DNA of 23,043 nt from a virus. Location of the stretch: IMG/VR virus record IMGVR_UViG_3300033146_003702, positions 1 to 23,043 of that record; one strand, given 5' to 3'. The translations under genes and the position numbers were made by a program. The notes beneath the pieces were generated by a model. It saw nothing but the letters and a program-made list of their open reading frames with translations, made no database searches and was not told the origin of the DNA. The first letter of the stretch is position 1, and each line of letters opens with the position of its first letter. This document shows, in pieces, positions 1 to 6,526 of this stretch.

Positions 1-34
1 TATAGTAGCTTTAAATCAGTAGAAAGGGGTACGT

Positions 35-1243
35 ATGTTTCCATATTTGGTGCCAGATGTTTTGTTATCTGATTCTGAAAAACTATTAATTTCTATAATG
101 CTTCAATGTATTTACTTAACAAACCGCAATATTGAGGAAAATCAATTTACATATACAAACTATGCTGAATTGCTGGGTTGGACAACTCGAAAAGTGAAAC
201 GAGTGGTTAAAGAATTAAAAGAAAAAGAATTGCTTTTATCAGTTAAATTAAAACTCCCCAATACAAAAAAACAACCAATAGTTGAGCTACCAAATTTAAT
301 TGAAATAGAAAAAGCACACACATTGTATAAAGCCAATACAACCATTCCCCTAAGTACAAATTTATTTAATTTATTTCATAAAAATATCTATAAAAGTGAT
401 TATATTTCCATTTTACAGAAGTTCTACACAAATACCACTGCTGGTGGTTCTATAATCATTCCTTTTACAGAAAAAAAGCAAAAACGCCCCACCATTGCAA
501 AACCAAAAGAGGACAATTCTCCCCCTATTAAAATTACCAAAAATGTGCGATTGATGGTTAAATATTGGAATGCTCAACCTGAATTGACAACTTTATATGA
601 ATTTGCAAGAGGGAGCCGTTCACATCTACAAACTAAAACATACAAAACCGTTGTGACTGGGCTAAAAAAATTCCTATCTGGTGCATTATACAATAATAAA
701 ATAAATATCCCAGATGGGTTTGCCCCCACTGACCAAAAATTCACAGTTGCTGATTTTTGTAAATATGTTGACCGGTTTGTGCAGATTTTAATTGATAGAA
801 AAATAGAACCACAAAATAAGCGTATTTTTCAAAACAGAACCAGTTTATCCTCTTTTTTATTCACTTCATATTCTGGTGCACCATGTATTTTATTAAAATA
901 TTGTTATAAAGAGCTGCAAACGGTTGTTCCCTTAACTAATTCAGATGCAGAATTAAATAATATAAAAATTATGTGGTTGAAATTAAACCCAAATGCTGTT
1001 TTTTCAAGTAGGGATATGGTGGAATTAGATAAATTTGTAACCTACGCTCTTAAATACTGTTCTACAATACCCAAGTTTAAAACAAGAAGTGGTTCTGTTA
1101 TAGCTAAAATTAGCGGAGTTGTGGAAGCATCCTTGACTAAAGGGTGGAGTAATGAAAAACGTAGGGGGTTGAAAATCACATATCTAAACACTAATCATTT
1201 TAAAGGCAGTTTTGAAGCAGAAATAAAAAGATTGGGGTATTGA
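35..1243 (+). CDS. Winged-helix protein, probable phage replication initiation/helicase-loading factor
   Basis: 402 residues. The start is set by AAAGGGG about 8 bases before the ATG. Residues about 38-70 (FTYTNYAELLGWTTRKVKRV followed by KELKEKELL) form a clear winged-helix DNA-binding segment of the kind at the N-terminus of phage replisome-organiser proteins. A low-complexity basic linker follows (about 147-168, rich in K, P and T). The remaining ~230 residues are a mixed basic domain with many aromatic residues that I do not recognise. It lies upstream of a DnaB-type helicase, separated only by a small chromatin-like gene, so a role in origin recognition or helicase loading is plausible. 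That role is inferred from the winged helix and position; a transcription regulator is the alternative. No catalytic motif is visible. The first six bases of the window (TATAGT) could be the -10 of its promoter, but the -35 lies outside. Confidence 0.4.
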   Translation: MFPYLVPDVLLSDSEKLLISIMLQCIYLTNRNIEENQFTYTNYAELLGWTTRKVKRVVKELKEKELLLSVKLKLPNTKKQPIVELPNLIEIEKAHTLYKANTTIPLSTNLFNLFHKNIYKSDYISILQKFYTNTTAGGSIIIPFTEKKQKRPTIAKPKEDNSPPIKITKNVRLMVKYWNAQPELTTLYEFARGSRSHLQTKTYKTVVTGLKKFLSGALYNNKINIPDGFAPTDQKFTVADFCKYVDRFVQILIDRKIEPQNKRIFQNRTSLSSFLFTSYSGAPCILLKYCYKELQTVVPLTNSDAELNNIKIMWLKLNPNAVFSSRDMVELDKFVTYALKYCSTIPKFKTRSGSVIAKISGVVEASLTKGWSNEKRRGLKITYLNTNHFKGSFEAEIKRLGY

Positions 1244-1252
1244 AAATAAGTA

Positions 1253-1281
1253 TTGACAAACGCATATTATTATGATATATA
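1253..1281 (+). promoter_or_regulatory. Sigma70/sigmaA-type promoter with extended -10 (P1)
   Basis: The -35 is a perfect TTGACA (1253-1258), followed by a 17-base spacer and TATATA (1276-1281) as -10. TATG at 1271-1274 forms a TATGn extended -10. Transcription would begin about 1288 and cover the 61-residue Hc1-like gene. TTGACAAA-N10-TATGATA is shared exactly with the promoters at 3146 and 20993. Confidence 0.8.
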
Positions 1282-1324
1282 TAGCATATTAAATGCAGTT
1301 AAATACAAAAGAAAGGAATTAATT

Positions 1325-1510
1325 ATGGCTAAAAAAGTGTACGATGTTGTGGTGGAAAAAATTGATGCTGCTATTGAAGAGTATCAGAGTAACATTGATA
1401 AAGCAGAATCCGTTGCTGCTGCTGCCAAACGGGCCAGAAAAGCGACAAGTGCTTTAACGCATCTATTTAAAGAGTTCCGTGCCTTGTCTGTAGCAAAGTT
1501 CAAAAAGTAG
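1325..1510 (+). CDS. Small Hc1 / histone H1-like nucleoid protein
   Basis: 61 residues, Lys/Ala-rich and basic. I take the ATG at 1325 because GAAAGGAATTAATT directly precedes it; an in-frame non-ATG start further upstream would overlap the promoter. The sequence is almost wholly helical, with a central KAESVAAAAKRARKATSAL and a C-terminal FKEFRALSVAKFKK. This pattern (helix, KAE, AAAxRxR, then a basic helix ending in Lys) matches, from memory, the core of the histone H1-like Hc1 family of Chlamydia and Bacteroidota. Those proteins coat and compact DNA. It sits alone between its own promoter (1253) and a strong terminator (1533), a unit suited to high expression. The family assignment is by eye; a generic small basic helical protein is the alternative. 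Confidence 0.55.
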   Translation: MAKKVYDVVVEKIDAAIEEYQSNIDKAESVAAAAKRARKATSALTHLFKEFRALSVAKFKK

Positions 1511-1532
1511 TTGCAGTTTTCTTTCCTTATTC

Positions 1533-1570
1533 ATGGGGCTGGTTGCTACGCCAGTCCCATTTTTATTTTT
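1533..1570 (+). terminator. Rho-independent terminator after the Hc1-like gene
   Basis: A 10-bp stem, ATGGGGCTGG (1533-1542) with CCAGTCCCAT (1551-1560), contains one G-U wobble. The loop is 8 bases and the tail is TTTTATTTTT. The next gene's ribosome binding site (GGGGA, about 1573) follows at once. Confidence 0.85.
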
Positions 1571-1581
1571 ATGGGGAATAA

Positions 1582-3138
1582 ATGATTAAAGTTACAGAAA
1601 TTGATACAGGAATAGAAGAGTTGGTTATTGCAGGAATGGTATATTCAGAGCCATTCCTGCAACAAACATATAAAGCCACATTACCAGAATACTTTAATTC
1701 TGATGCTGCAAAAATCCTCTGTTCTTGGTGTAGAGAATATTTTGATACAACAGGAACTGCCCCAAAAAACGATATTGAGGAAGTATACGAAGTAAACTCT
1801 CCTGATTTGCCCGAAGATTCAGCTATTGTAGTTAAAACCCTGCTTACTTCCATTATTTCCACGTATAAAAATAAAACTTACAATCATAAGTATATTGCCG
1901 ATAAAGCCCTGCCATATCTTGAATCTAATGCACTACTTCAACTTTCTGCAAACATGCGGATTCTTGTAAAACGAGGGGAATTAGATAAAGCCAGGCAATT
2001 ACGAGAATTTAGTGTTAAAGAAGTGTTTAAACGAACTACTAAAGTAACGGACATCACTTCATCTGAGGTAACTCAAAAGGTTTTTTCAGAAAAACAACAG
2101 GCGATTTTTGAATTTGGGGGTGCGTTAGGAAAATATTTACATCCATTAAAGCGTGGAAAACTAATAGCTTTTCTTGGGCCGCCAAAACGAGGAAAAACAT
2201 TTTGGTTATTAGAATGGGCATTTCAAGCATACCATAGCGGATGCAAGGTAATATTCTTTTCATTAGAAATGCAGGAAGAAGATATTTACCAGCGGTTTAT
2301 TGAACGATTAACAGGAAAAGAATTGCTGGATTCTCTTACGGTGAAGAAAAAGAAATACCGAATACCAGTTATGGATTGTGTTAAAAACCAATCGGGGGCA
2401 TGCAAACGCCCTGATTGCACAAGTCCAGGTACTGCAGTTCTGGACTCTCAAGATAAAATGACCCCCTTTGAAGAAAATAAATTGCACCGTGCTTGTGTGG
2501 TTTGTCGAGGAAAGAAAAATAGGTTATTTGAACCGGCATCTTGGTTTGAGGAAGTAGAAAAGAAAACTCTTTCAAGAAAAGAGGCAGAAAAAGCATTAAA
2601 AATGATACATCGAGACTCTAACGGTGGCTCTTTAAAAGTGCAAACATTTCCTATTAGAACCGCCGGTGTATCTGATATTGAGTCGGTTCTTAATGATTTA
2701 GAACTTATGGAAAAATGGATACCAGATGTGGTAGTAATTGACTATGCGGGAATTATTAAGGAAGATTATCGTGTATCCACTGATAAAAGGCATAGAGTAG
2801 GGGATATATGGGAAAATCTTTCAAGAATTGCTAAATCACGAAATGTTCAATTAGTAACGGCAGGACAAGGAAATCGTGGTGCAAAAGACAAAGACCGTTT
2901 AAGTGCTACTGACATGGCAGAAGATTGGTCAATTATTATGACTCTTGATGCTTTAATTGGAATTAATGAGGGGGGACAAGAAACAAGAGAGCGGGTACAA
3001 AAGGATAAATACTGGCAACGACAATTTATTGAAATTTTAGAGTGTCGGTATAAAGAATTACGACCAACAGAAGAAGTTATGACATTAAATGCTCTTGCAT
3101 TAGGACAGGCTGTTTTAGATTCAGAAATTGTATACTAA
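1582..3138 (+). CDS. DnaB/gp41-type replicative DNA helicase with Cys-rich insertion
   Basis: 518 residues. The start has GGGGA about 6 bases upstream. Residues 1-150 form a helical N-terminal domain. The RecA-like motor starts near 175 with Walker A GPPKRGKT (199-206), then FFSLEM (the DnaB-type H1a region), Walker B VVVIDYAG (Asp387) and a VTAGQGNR segment corresponding to the Gln-bearing motif H3. This supports a hexameric, ATP-driven 5'-3' replicative helicase that unwinds the fork for the polymerase encoded at 9130. An unusual insertion between Walker A and Walker B contains Cys266, Cys274, Cys279, Cys305 and Cys308 with a nearby His302, and looks like a zinc-binding module. There is no primase domain, so primase must come from elsewhere. 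Stop codon and promoter P2 are only eight bases apart. Confidence 0.85.
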   Translation: MIKVTEIDTGIEELVIAGMVYSEPFLQQTYKATLPEYFNSDAAKILCSWCREYFDTTGTAPKNDIEEVYEVNSPDLPEDSAIVVKTLLTSIISTYKNKTYNHKYIADKALPYLESNALLQLSANMRILVKRGELDKARQLREFSVKEVFKRTTKVTDITSSEVTQKVFSEKQQAIFEFGGALGKYLHPLKRGKLIAFLGPPKRGKTFWLLEWAFQAYHSGCKVIFFSLEMQEEDIYQRFIERLTGKELLDSLTVKKKKYRIPVMDCVKNQSGACKRPDCTSPGTAVLDSQDKMTPFEENKLHRACVVCRGKKNRLFEPASWFEEVEKKTLSRKEAEKALKMIHRDSNGGSLKVQTFPIRTAGVSDIESVLNDLELMEKWIPDVVVIDYAGIIKEDYRVSTDKRHRVGDIWENLSRIAKSRNVQLVTAGQGNRGAKDKDRLSATDMAEDWSIIMTLDALIGINEGGQETRERVQKDKYWQRQFIEILECRYKELRPTEEVMTLNALALGQAVLDSEIVY

Positions 3139-3145
3139 AAAGAAC

Positions 3146-3174
3146 TTGACAAATCATAATATATATGATAATAT
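3146..3174 (+). promoter_or_regulatory. Sigma70/sigmaA-type promoter with extended -10 (P2)
   Basis: TTGACA (3146-3151), 17-base spacer, then TAATAT (3169-3174), with TATG at 3164-3167 as extended -10. It lies immediately after the helicase stop and about 40 bases before queD, so it should drive the 7-deazaguanine cluster. Confidence 0.8.
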
Positions 3175-3212
3175 TTTAAATTAATAATGACTAAAAAATT
3201 AAAGGAGGAAGT

Positions 3213-3608
3213 ATGTTTATTGCAACAAAAATATTCAGGTTTGCTGCAGCACACAAGTTGTCAAGAACGGATGCAGAAAAATGTACTATTTTACATGGAC
3301 ATTCTTATAAGGTGGAAGTGTCCGTATCAGCACAGTGTTTAAATTACAATGACATGGTTTTGGATTTCAACACATTAAAAAATTGTGTGGACATTGAGCA
3401 ATATGACCATTCATGTTTAAATGATTTTGAAGAAAATCCCACGGCAGAATGGTTATGTGGTAGAATGGCTGCTGAAATTCAACAAAAATTGAGCTCTTTA
3501 TGCACTGAAAATTTTGTACGGTTGTATAAAGTAAAAGTATGGGAAGAGATTGATAGTTGTTATGCAGAGTATATCAATGAAGAAAATAATGCCGCAAAAA
3601 GAGGATAA
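3213..3608 (+). CDS. queD: 6-carboxy-5,6,7,8-tetrahydropterin synthase
   Basis: 131 residues, close to the usual 120-150 for QueD. The start follows AAAGGAGGAAGT. It converts 7,8-dihydroneopterin triphosphate to 6-carboxytetrahydropterin, the second step from GTP toward preQ0. The T-fold signature is present: zinc-ligand His14 in AAAHKL, catalytic Cys24 before the HGH zinc ligands (His28, His30) in CTILHGHSY, the Asp-His pair in QYDHSCLN, and a C-terminal substrate-binding glutamate in VKVWEE. First gene after P2, followed by the zinc-ribbon gene with no gap, then queE, folE and queC, so the pathway is encoded as a block. The FolE partner supplies its substrate. In phages this set normally serves DNA modification rather than tRNA queuosine. 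Confidence 0.93.
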   Translation: MFIATKIFRFAAAHKLSRTDAEKCTILHGHSYKVEVSVSAQCLNYNDMVLDFNTLKNCVDIEQYDHSCLNDFEENPTAEWLCGRMAAEIQQKLSSLCTENFVRLYKVKVWEEIDSCYAEYINEENNAAKRG

Positions 3609-3773
3609 ATGATGCAGATAAATGAACAAAAATGCACAAAGTGCGGGCATATATGGTTGCCGAGAAAAGAAGGCCGCCCTGTGCAGTGCCCCTTTTGCAA
3701 ATCAGTAAAATGGGATGCTGTAAGACAAGATAGTAAAATTATAAAAAGGAGGGAAAATGACAGAACAAATTAA
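3609..3773 (+). CDS. 54-residue zinc-ribbon protein inside the que cluster
   Basis: A short reading frame directly abutting the queD stop and overlapping queE by 17 bases. Translation starts at ATGATG (the first or second ATG may be used; AGAGGA lies just upstream). The product has Cys9-x2-Cys12 (CTKCGHIW) and Cys27-x2-Cys30 (CPFCKS) separated by 14 residues, with Trp16 and Trp35 flanking the two knuckles: a typical small zinc ribbon. The C-terminal 20 residues are basic (KIIKRREND). Its position between queD and queE, without spacing, suggests co-translation with the preQ0 enzymes. Function is unknown: a DNA- or tRNA-contacting accessory of the transglycosylase is possible, but many phages carry small zinc ribbons unrelated to their neighbours. 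Confidence 0.7.
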   Translation: MMQINEQKCTKCGHIWLPRKEGRPVQCPFCKSVKWDAVRQDSKIIKRRENDRTN

Positions 3774-4458
3774 AGTTGCGGAAATATTTAATTCCATTAG
3801 TGGTGAGGTAAATCCGTATGGGCAGGGGGTTCTTACTACATTTCTTAGATTTTCTGGATGCAGCCAGACTTGCCATTATTGTGATACGCCAATTTCAGAT
3901 TCACCCATGTTATTTGAAAGTACAGAAAGCGTGTTTTTTGCGGTTGTGCCCCTTTTGCAGAAAACAGGGGTGCTGTGTATTACTGGTGGGGAACCATTAG
4001 AGTCAAATATAGATTGGCGCACATTTTTTTCATTGCTAAACGAATTAGCAGCTAAAAATAACATCTTTAAGGGGCTATATATAGAAACTAATGGTTGTGA
4101 GGACATTTCTACCATTACAAATTTATTTTCAACAAATCTTCTTTATTTTGCACACTCTTTTGTTTTAGATTGGAAAGCAAAAAATGAAAATTGGAAACCT
4201 GAAAACATGCAGTATTTACGGGAGTTAGATTTTGTAAAATATTTGGTATACGATTTGGAAACTTTTTTTACTGCTATTGATTTAATTGAAGTATCAAAAT
4301 TTTTATACGGGGTATCCGGGTTCCATACTGCAATTTCTTTAGTTAATGGTAGCGATAGCAATTTATCAGAAAAATTCATTATTGAAACTTTGTTAGAACG
4401 TAATTTACATTGGGTGGTATTAAACACACAAATCCATAAATTTTGTAACTTAAAATAA
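3757..4458 (+). CDS. queE: 7-carboxy-7-deazaguanine synthase (radical SAM)
   Basis: 233 residues. The start follows a strong AAAAGGAGGGAAA. QueE rearranges 6-carboxytetrahydropterin to 7-carboxy-7-deazaguanine (CDG) using S-adenosylmethionine, a [4Fe-4S] cluster and Mg2+. The cluster motif is Cys35-x3-Cys39-x2-Cys42 (GCSQTCHYCD), the canonical radical-SAM spacing, and TGGEPL (76-81) is the SAM-binding GGE motif. The N-terminal VAEIFNSISGE resembles the conserved QueE opening that contacts substrate. Length is normal for the family. It sits between the zinc ribbon (17-base overlap) and the Lys-repeat protein. Confidence 0.92.
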   Translation: MTEQIKVAEIFNSISGEVNPYGQGVLTTFLRFSGCSQTCHYCDTPISDSPMLFESTESVFFAVVPLLQKTGVLCITGGEPLESNIDWRTFFSLLNELAAKNNIFKGLYIETNGCEDISTITNLFSTNLLYFAHSFVLDWKAKNENWKPENMQYLRELDFVKYLVYDLETFFTAIDLIEVSKFLYGVSGFHTAISLVNGSDSNLSEKFIIETLLERNLHWVVLNTQIHKFCNLK

Positions 4459-4468
4459 GGAGGATACA

Positions 4469-5218
4469 ATGGCAGAAAACAAGTTTGAAATCAATGTAAT
4501 TAAAGCAGTAACAAAAGAATTAAACGAATCTGCTGTAATGAAAGACAGAAAGCCCCTTTCTTTAAAAGGAAAGTTAGGGGAACTGCAAGAGGCGTTTTTA
4601 TCCGAGTTAGAAGCATTGGATGATGCTGGTTTGGGGGATGATATTCCTGAAAATAGCATTGTTTTATACAATGATTTGGTTGATAACGAAAATCGAGAAA
4701 AAGAGGAAAAAGAAATGGCTGCAAAAAAGAAAGCTCCTGCAAAGAAGAAAGCTCCTGTAGAGGGTAAGAAGAAAGCTCCTGTAGAGGGGGGTAAGAAGAA
4801 AGCTCCTGTAGAGGGGGGTAAGAAGAAAGCTCCTGTAAAGGGTAAGAAGAAAGCTCCTGTAGAGGGGAAGAAGAAAGCTCCTGTAGAGGGGAAGAAGAAA
4901 GCTCCTGTAGAGGACAAGAAGAAAGCTCCTGCAGGAAGTAAGAAGAAAACCGAGGCTACCAAAGCAGAAGAAGCTAAATTGGCAAAAGAGGCATTAACTG
5001 CATATGGGAGTAAACCAAATTGTGCAAGTGGTCGTATTGACCAGTGCATTCATATTGGGGGCACCCTAACTGAAATTGCCAATACTGCCAAAACATCAGA
5101 AACAAGGGTGCGCCGTTACTTACGGACTCTTAAACGAAGGGGGCTTACAGTAATGGAGAAGATCGACCCTGATAACAAAGCAAACACCACTTATCGGGTA
5201 AAAGAAAAATCTCTGTAG
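4469..5218 (+). CDS. Lysine-repeat, histone H1-tail-like protein with C-terminal winged helix
   Basis: 249 residues with three regions. Residues 1-82 are an acidic helical domain I do not recognise (LSLKGKLGELQEAFLSELEA, then many D and E). Residues 86-157 are nine imperfect repeats of KKKAPVEG, strongly basic, Ala/Pro-rich and like the C-terminal tail of histone H1 or Chlamydia Hc2. Residues about 170-249 look like a winged helix (LTEIANTAKTSETRVRRYLR, then LKRRGLTVMEKI and a hairpin wing), a sequence-specific or general DNA binder. The start follows AAGGAGGATACA. It is the only non-biosynthetic large gene inside the que/dpd cluster and is followed by a terminator hairpin. Likely role: phage chromatin protein or regulator binding modified DNA, by inference only. 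An internal start at 4715 could yield a form lacking the acidic domain. Confidence 0.6.
   Translation: MAENKFEINVIKAVTKELNESAVMKDRKPLSLKGKLGELQEAFLSELEALDDAGLGDDIPENSIVLYNDLVDNENREKEEKEMAAKKKAPAKKKAPVEGKKKAPVEGGKKKAPVEGGKKKAPVKGKKKAPVEGKKKAPVEGKKKAPVEDKKKAPAGSKKKTEATKAEEAKLAKEALTAYGSKPNCASGRIDQCIHIGGTLTEIANTAKTSETRVRRYLRTLKRRGLTVMEKIDPDNKANTTYRVKEKSL
4703..4717 (+). promoter_or_regulatory. Possible internal ribosome binding site and ATG in the Lys-repeat gene
   Basis: GAGG at 4703-4706 lies 8 bases before an in-frame ATG (4715, Met83), exactly at the junction between the acidic N-terminal domain and the basic repeats. Initiation here would give a 167-residue basic repeat plus winged-helix isoform. 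The region is purine-rich anyway, so this may be chance. Confidence 0.3.
4724..4939 (+). repeat. In-frame tandem repeat encoding nine KKKAP units
   Basis: Tandem copies of an 18-27 base unit built on AAGAAGAAAGCTCCTGTAG. Unit lengths are 18, 24, 27, 27, 24, 24, 24, 24 and 24 bases; the two longest gain one Gly codon. All are multiples of three, so slippage changes the copy number without breaking the frame. Confidence 0.92.
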
Positions 5219-5232
5219 TTTACTATGTATTT

Positions 5233-5270
5233 AGGGCTATGCAGATACTAATTGCATGGCCCTTTTTATT
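5233..5270 (+). terminator. Terminator-like hairpin between the Lys-repeat gene and folE
   Basis: An 11-bp stem, AGGGCTATGCA (5233-5243) with TGCATGGCCCT (5253-5263), has one wobble pair, a 9-base loop and a TTTTATTT tail. It ends only ~13 bases before the folE start and no promoter is visible downstream, so folE-queC-dpdA must depend on read-through. Confidence 0.8.
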
Positions 5271-5283
5271 TAAGGAATTAAAA

Positions 5284-5841
5284 ATGATAAATGTAATAGA
5301 AAAATTATTAGACATAAAATATCCTGATTGGCGCAATGACTACAATTTTAAAGGAACCCCAGAAAGAGTGTCCAGGTTTTATGATTCCTTAACTTGGGAT
5401 AAGGTAAAAAGAGAAGAAAATGCCATAAAACATATTGTAACATTCCCTGGCAATGATTCAAAAATCATAACTGTCCCAGCTATTTCTGCTGGAAGTTTGT
5501 GCCCCCATCATTTACTACCAGTTTCATATAAAATTACTTTGGGGTACATGACCAAACAGAATACTCCTGTATTAGGGGCATCTAAATTAATCAGAATTGC
5601 ACGGGAATTGGCAAATGGCCCCGTTTTGCAGGAAGACTTAACTACAAATATTGGTTCATTTTTAAATGGATGTGTGAAAACTCATGGTACTGCGGTTATT
5701 ATCAAAGGGGTTCATGGGTGCATGCAATCAAGAGGTGTTCACAGTATAAATCCTTATATTACATCTGAACTTACTGGTGTGTTTAAAGAAAATGCAAAAG
5801 TAAGGGATGAGTTTTATCATCAAATAGTTGGGGAGTATTAA
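5284..5841 (+). CDS. folE: GTP cyclohydrolase I
   Basis: 185 residues from the ATG at 5284, chosen because TAAGGAATTA precedes it; an upstream in-frame ATG at 5239 lies inside the terminator stem. FolE converts GTP to 7,8-dihydroneopterin triphosphate and formate, the entry step to preQ0. The family motifs are clear: zinc ligands Cys73 and His76 in CPHHLLPV, LGASKLIRIARELA (the GxSKxxR segment), and the third zinc ligand Cys146 in HGCMQSRGV. The length is slightly short for the bacterial enzyme (about 190-220), with a reduced N-terminal helical region as in other phage forms. queC begins two bases after its stop. A folate role is less likely given queD, queE and queC beside it. Confidence 0.92.
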   Translation: MINVIEKLLDIKYPDWRNDYNFKGTPERVSRFYDSLTWDKVKREENAIKHIVTFPGNDSKIITVPAISAGSLCPHHLLPVSYKITLGYMTKQNTPVLGASKLIRIARELANGPVLQEDLTTNIGSFLNGCVKTHGTAVIIKGVHGCMQSRGVHSINPYITSELTGVFKENAKVRDEFYHQIVGEY

Positions 5842-5842
5842 A

Positions 5843-6526
5843 ATGGATACAGTGGCACTGGTTTCTGGTGGAATGGATAGCTATGTTGGCACATTGTTGT
5901 TGGAACGGCAACTCAAAACCAAAATCAATAAAATATACATAGATTATGGTGGGAAATGTTGTGCTATGGAAAAGTTTTATGTGATGCGGCAATTTCCTGA
6001 TGTTGAGATTGTTAAGGCATTTTCTTTTCTGAATGGCACTGAAACAGGGGATGGTGCTTTTATGTACGCCCGGAATTTGTATTTTGCTCTATACGCATCA
6101 AGATTGCATAAGGAAGTGGTTTTATTCGGACATAAAAATTCTGAATTTGCGGACAATACTATTTCTGGCAGATTACAAATGAGTGCGCTTTTGTCCACTC
6201 TTAAACAGGACACAGTTACAATATATTCTCCGATAGAACAATTAGAAAAAGAGGAGGTTGTAGATGCTTATATAGAAATTATTTGTCCTGATATTTCAAT
6301 TTTATTTATGCAAACCTTAAGCTGCACCGAGGGGAAACATTATTGTGGTAAGTGTGTTAATTGTTTCTATTTTTATTGTGCATTATTTTCCCATTTACCA
6401 CAGATGTGTGATATATCATTTTATAACATGGATATAATTGAAAAATACTACAATAAACTGGATGAGCTTTCCCCTATTAGAAGAAAAACAGTGAGTGCAA
6501 TAGCAGCTAAGTACGGGGTTAAATAA
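5843..6526 (+). CDS. queC: 7-cyano-7-deazaguanine (preQ0) synthase
   Basis: 227 residues. I use the ATG at 5843, with GGGGAG 7 bases upstream; an in-frame TTG at 5828 lies inside folE. QueC uses ATP and ammonia to convert CDG to preQ0. The PP-loop SGGMDS (8-13) matches the SGGxDS signature. A C-terminal zinc site appears as Cys in LSCTEG followed by CGKCVNC, the QueC four-cysteine pattern, though the Arg that often follows the last Cys is replaced by an aromatic stretch (FYFYC). The stop overlaps the dpdA-like start by one base (TAATG), implying translational coupling between preQ0 synthesis and its insertion. Length fits the family. Confidence 0.9.
   Translation: MDTVALVSGGMDSYVGTLLLERQLKTKINKIYIDYGGKCCAMEKFYVMRQFPDVEIVKAFSFLNGTETGDGAFMYARNLYFALYASRLHKEVVLFGHKNSEFADNTISGRLQMSALLSTLKQDTVTIYSPIEQLEKEEVVDAYIEIICPDISILFMQTLSCTEGKHYCGKCVNCFYFYCALFSHLPQMCDISFYNMDIIEKYYNKLDELSPIRRKTVSAIAAKYGVK

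Noticed and set aside
1-6. TATAGT at the window start as the -10 of a promoter for the first gene.
   Set aside because: The -35 would lie outside the window, so it cannot be tested.
585-620. TTGACA inside the first gene as an internal promoter.
   Set aside because: No acceptable -10 at 16-18 bases and no gene start nearby downstream.
4724-4939. Regular repeats considered as a CRISPR array.
   Set aside because: Units are contiguous, in frame and lack unique spacers; they encode a protein repeat.
4450-5049. Long minus-strand open frame with a repetitive GAFFLPSTGAFF sequence.
   Set aside because: It is the antisense shadow of the KKKAP repeat; no ribosome binding site or promoter.
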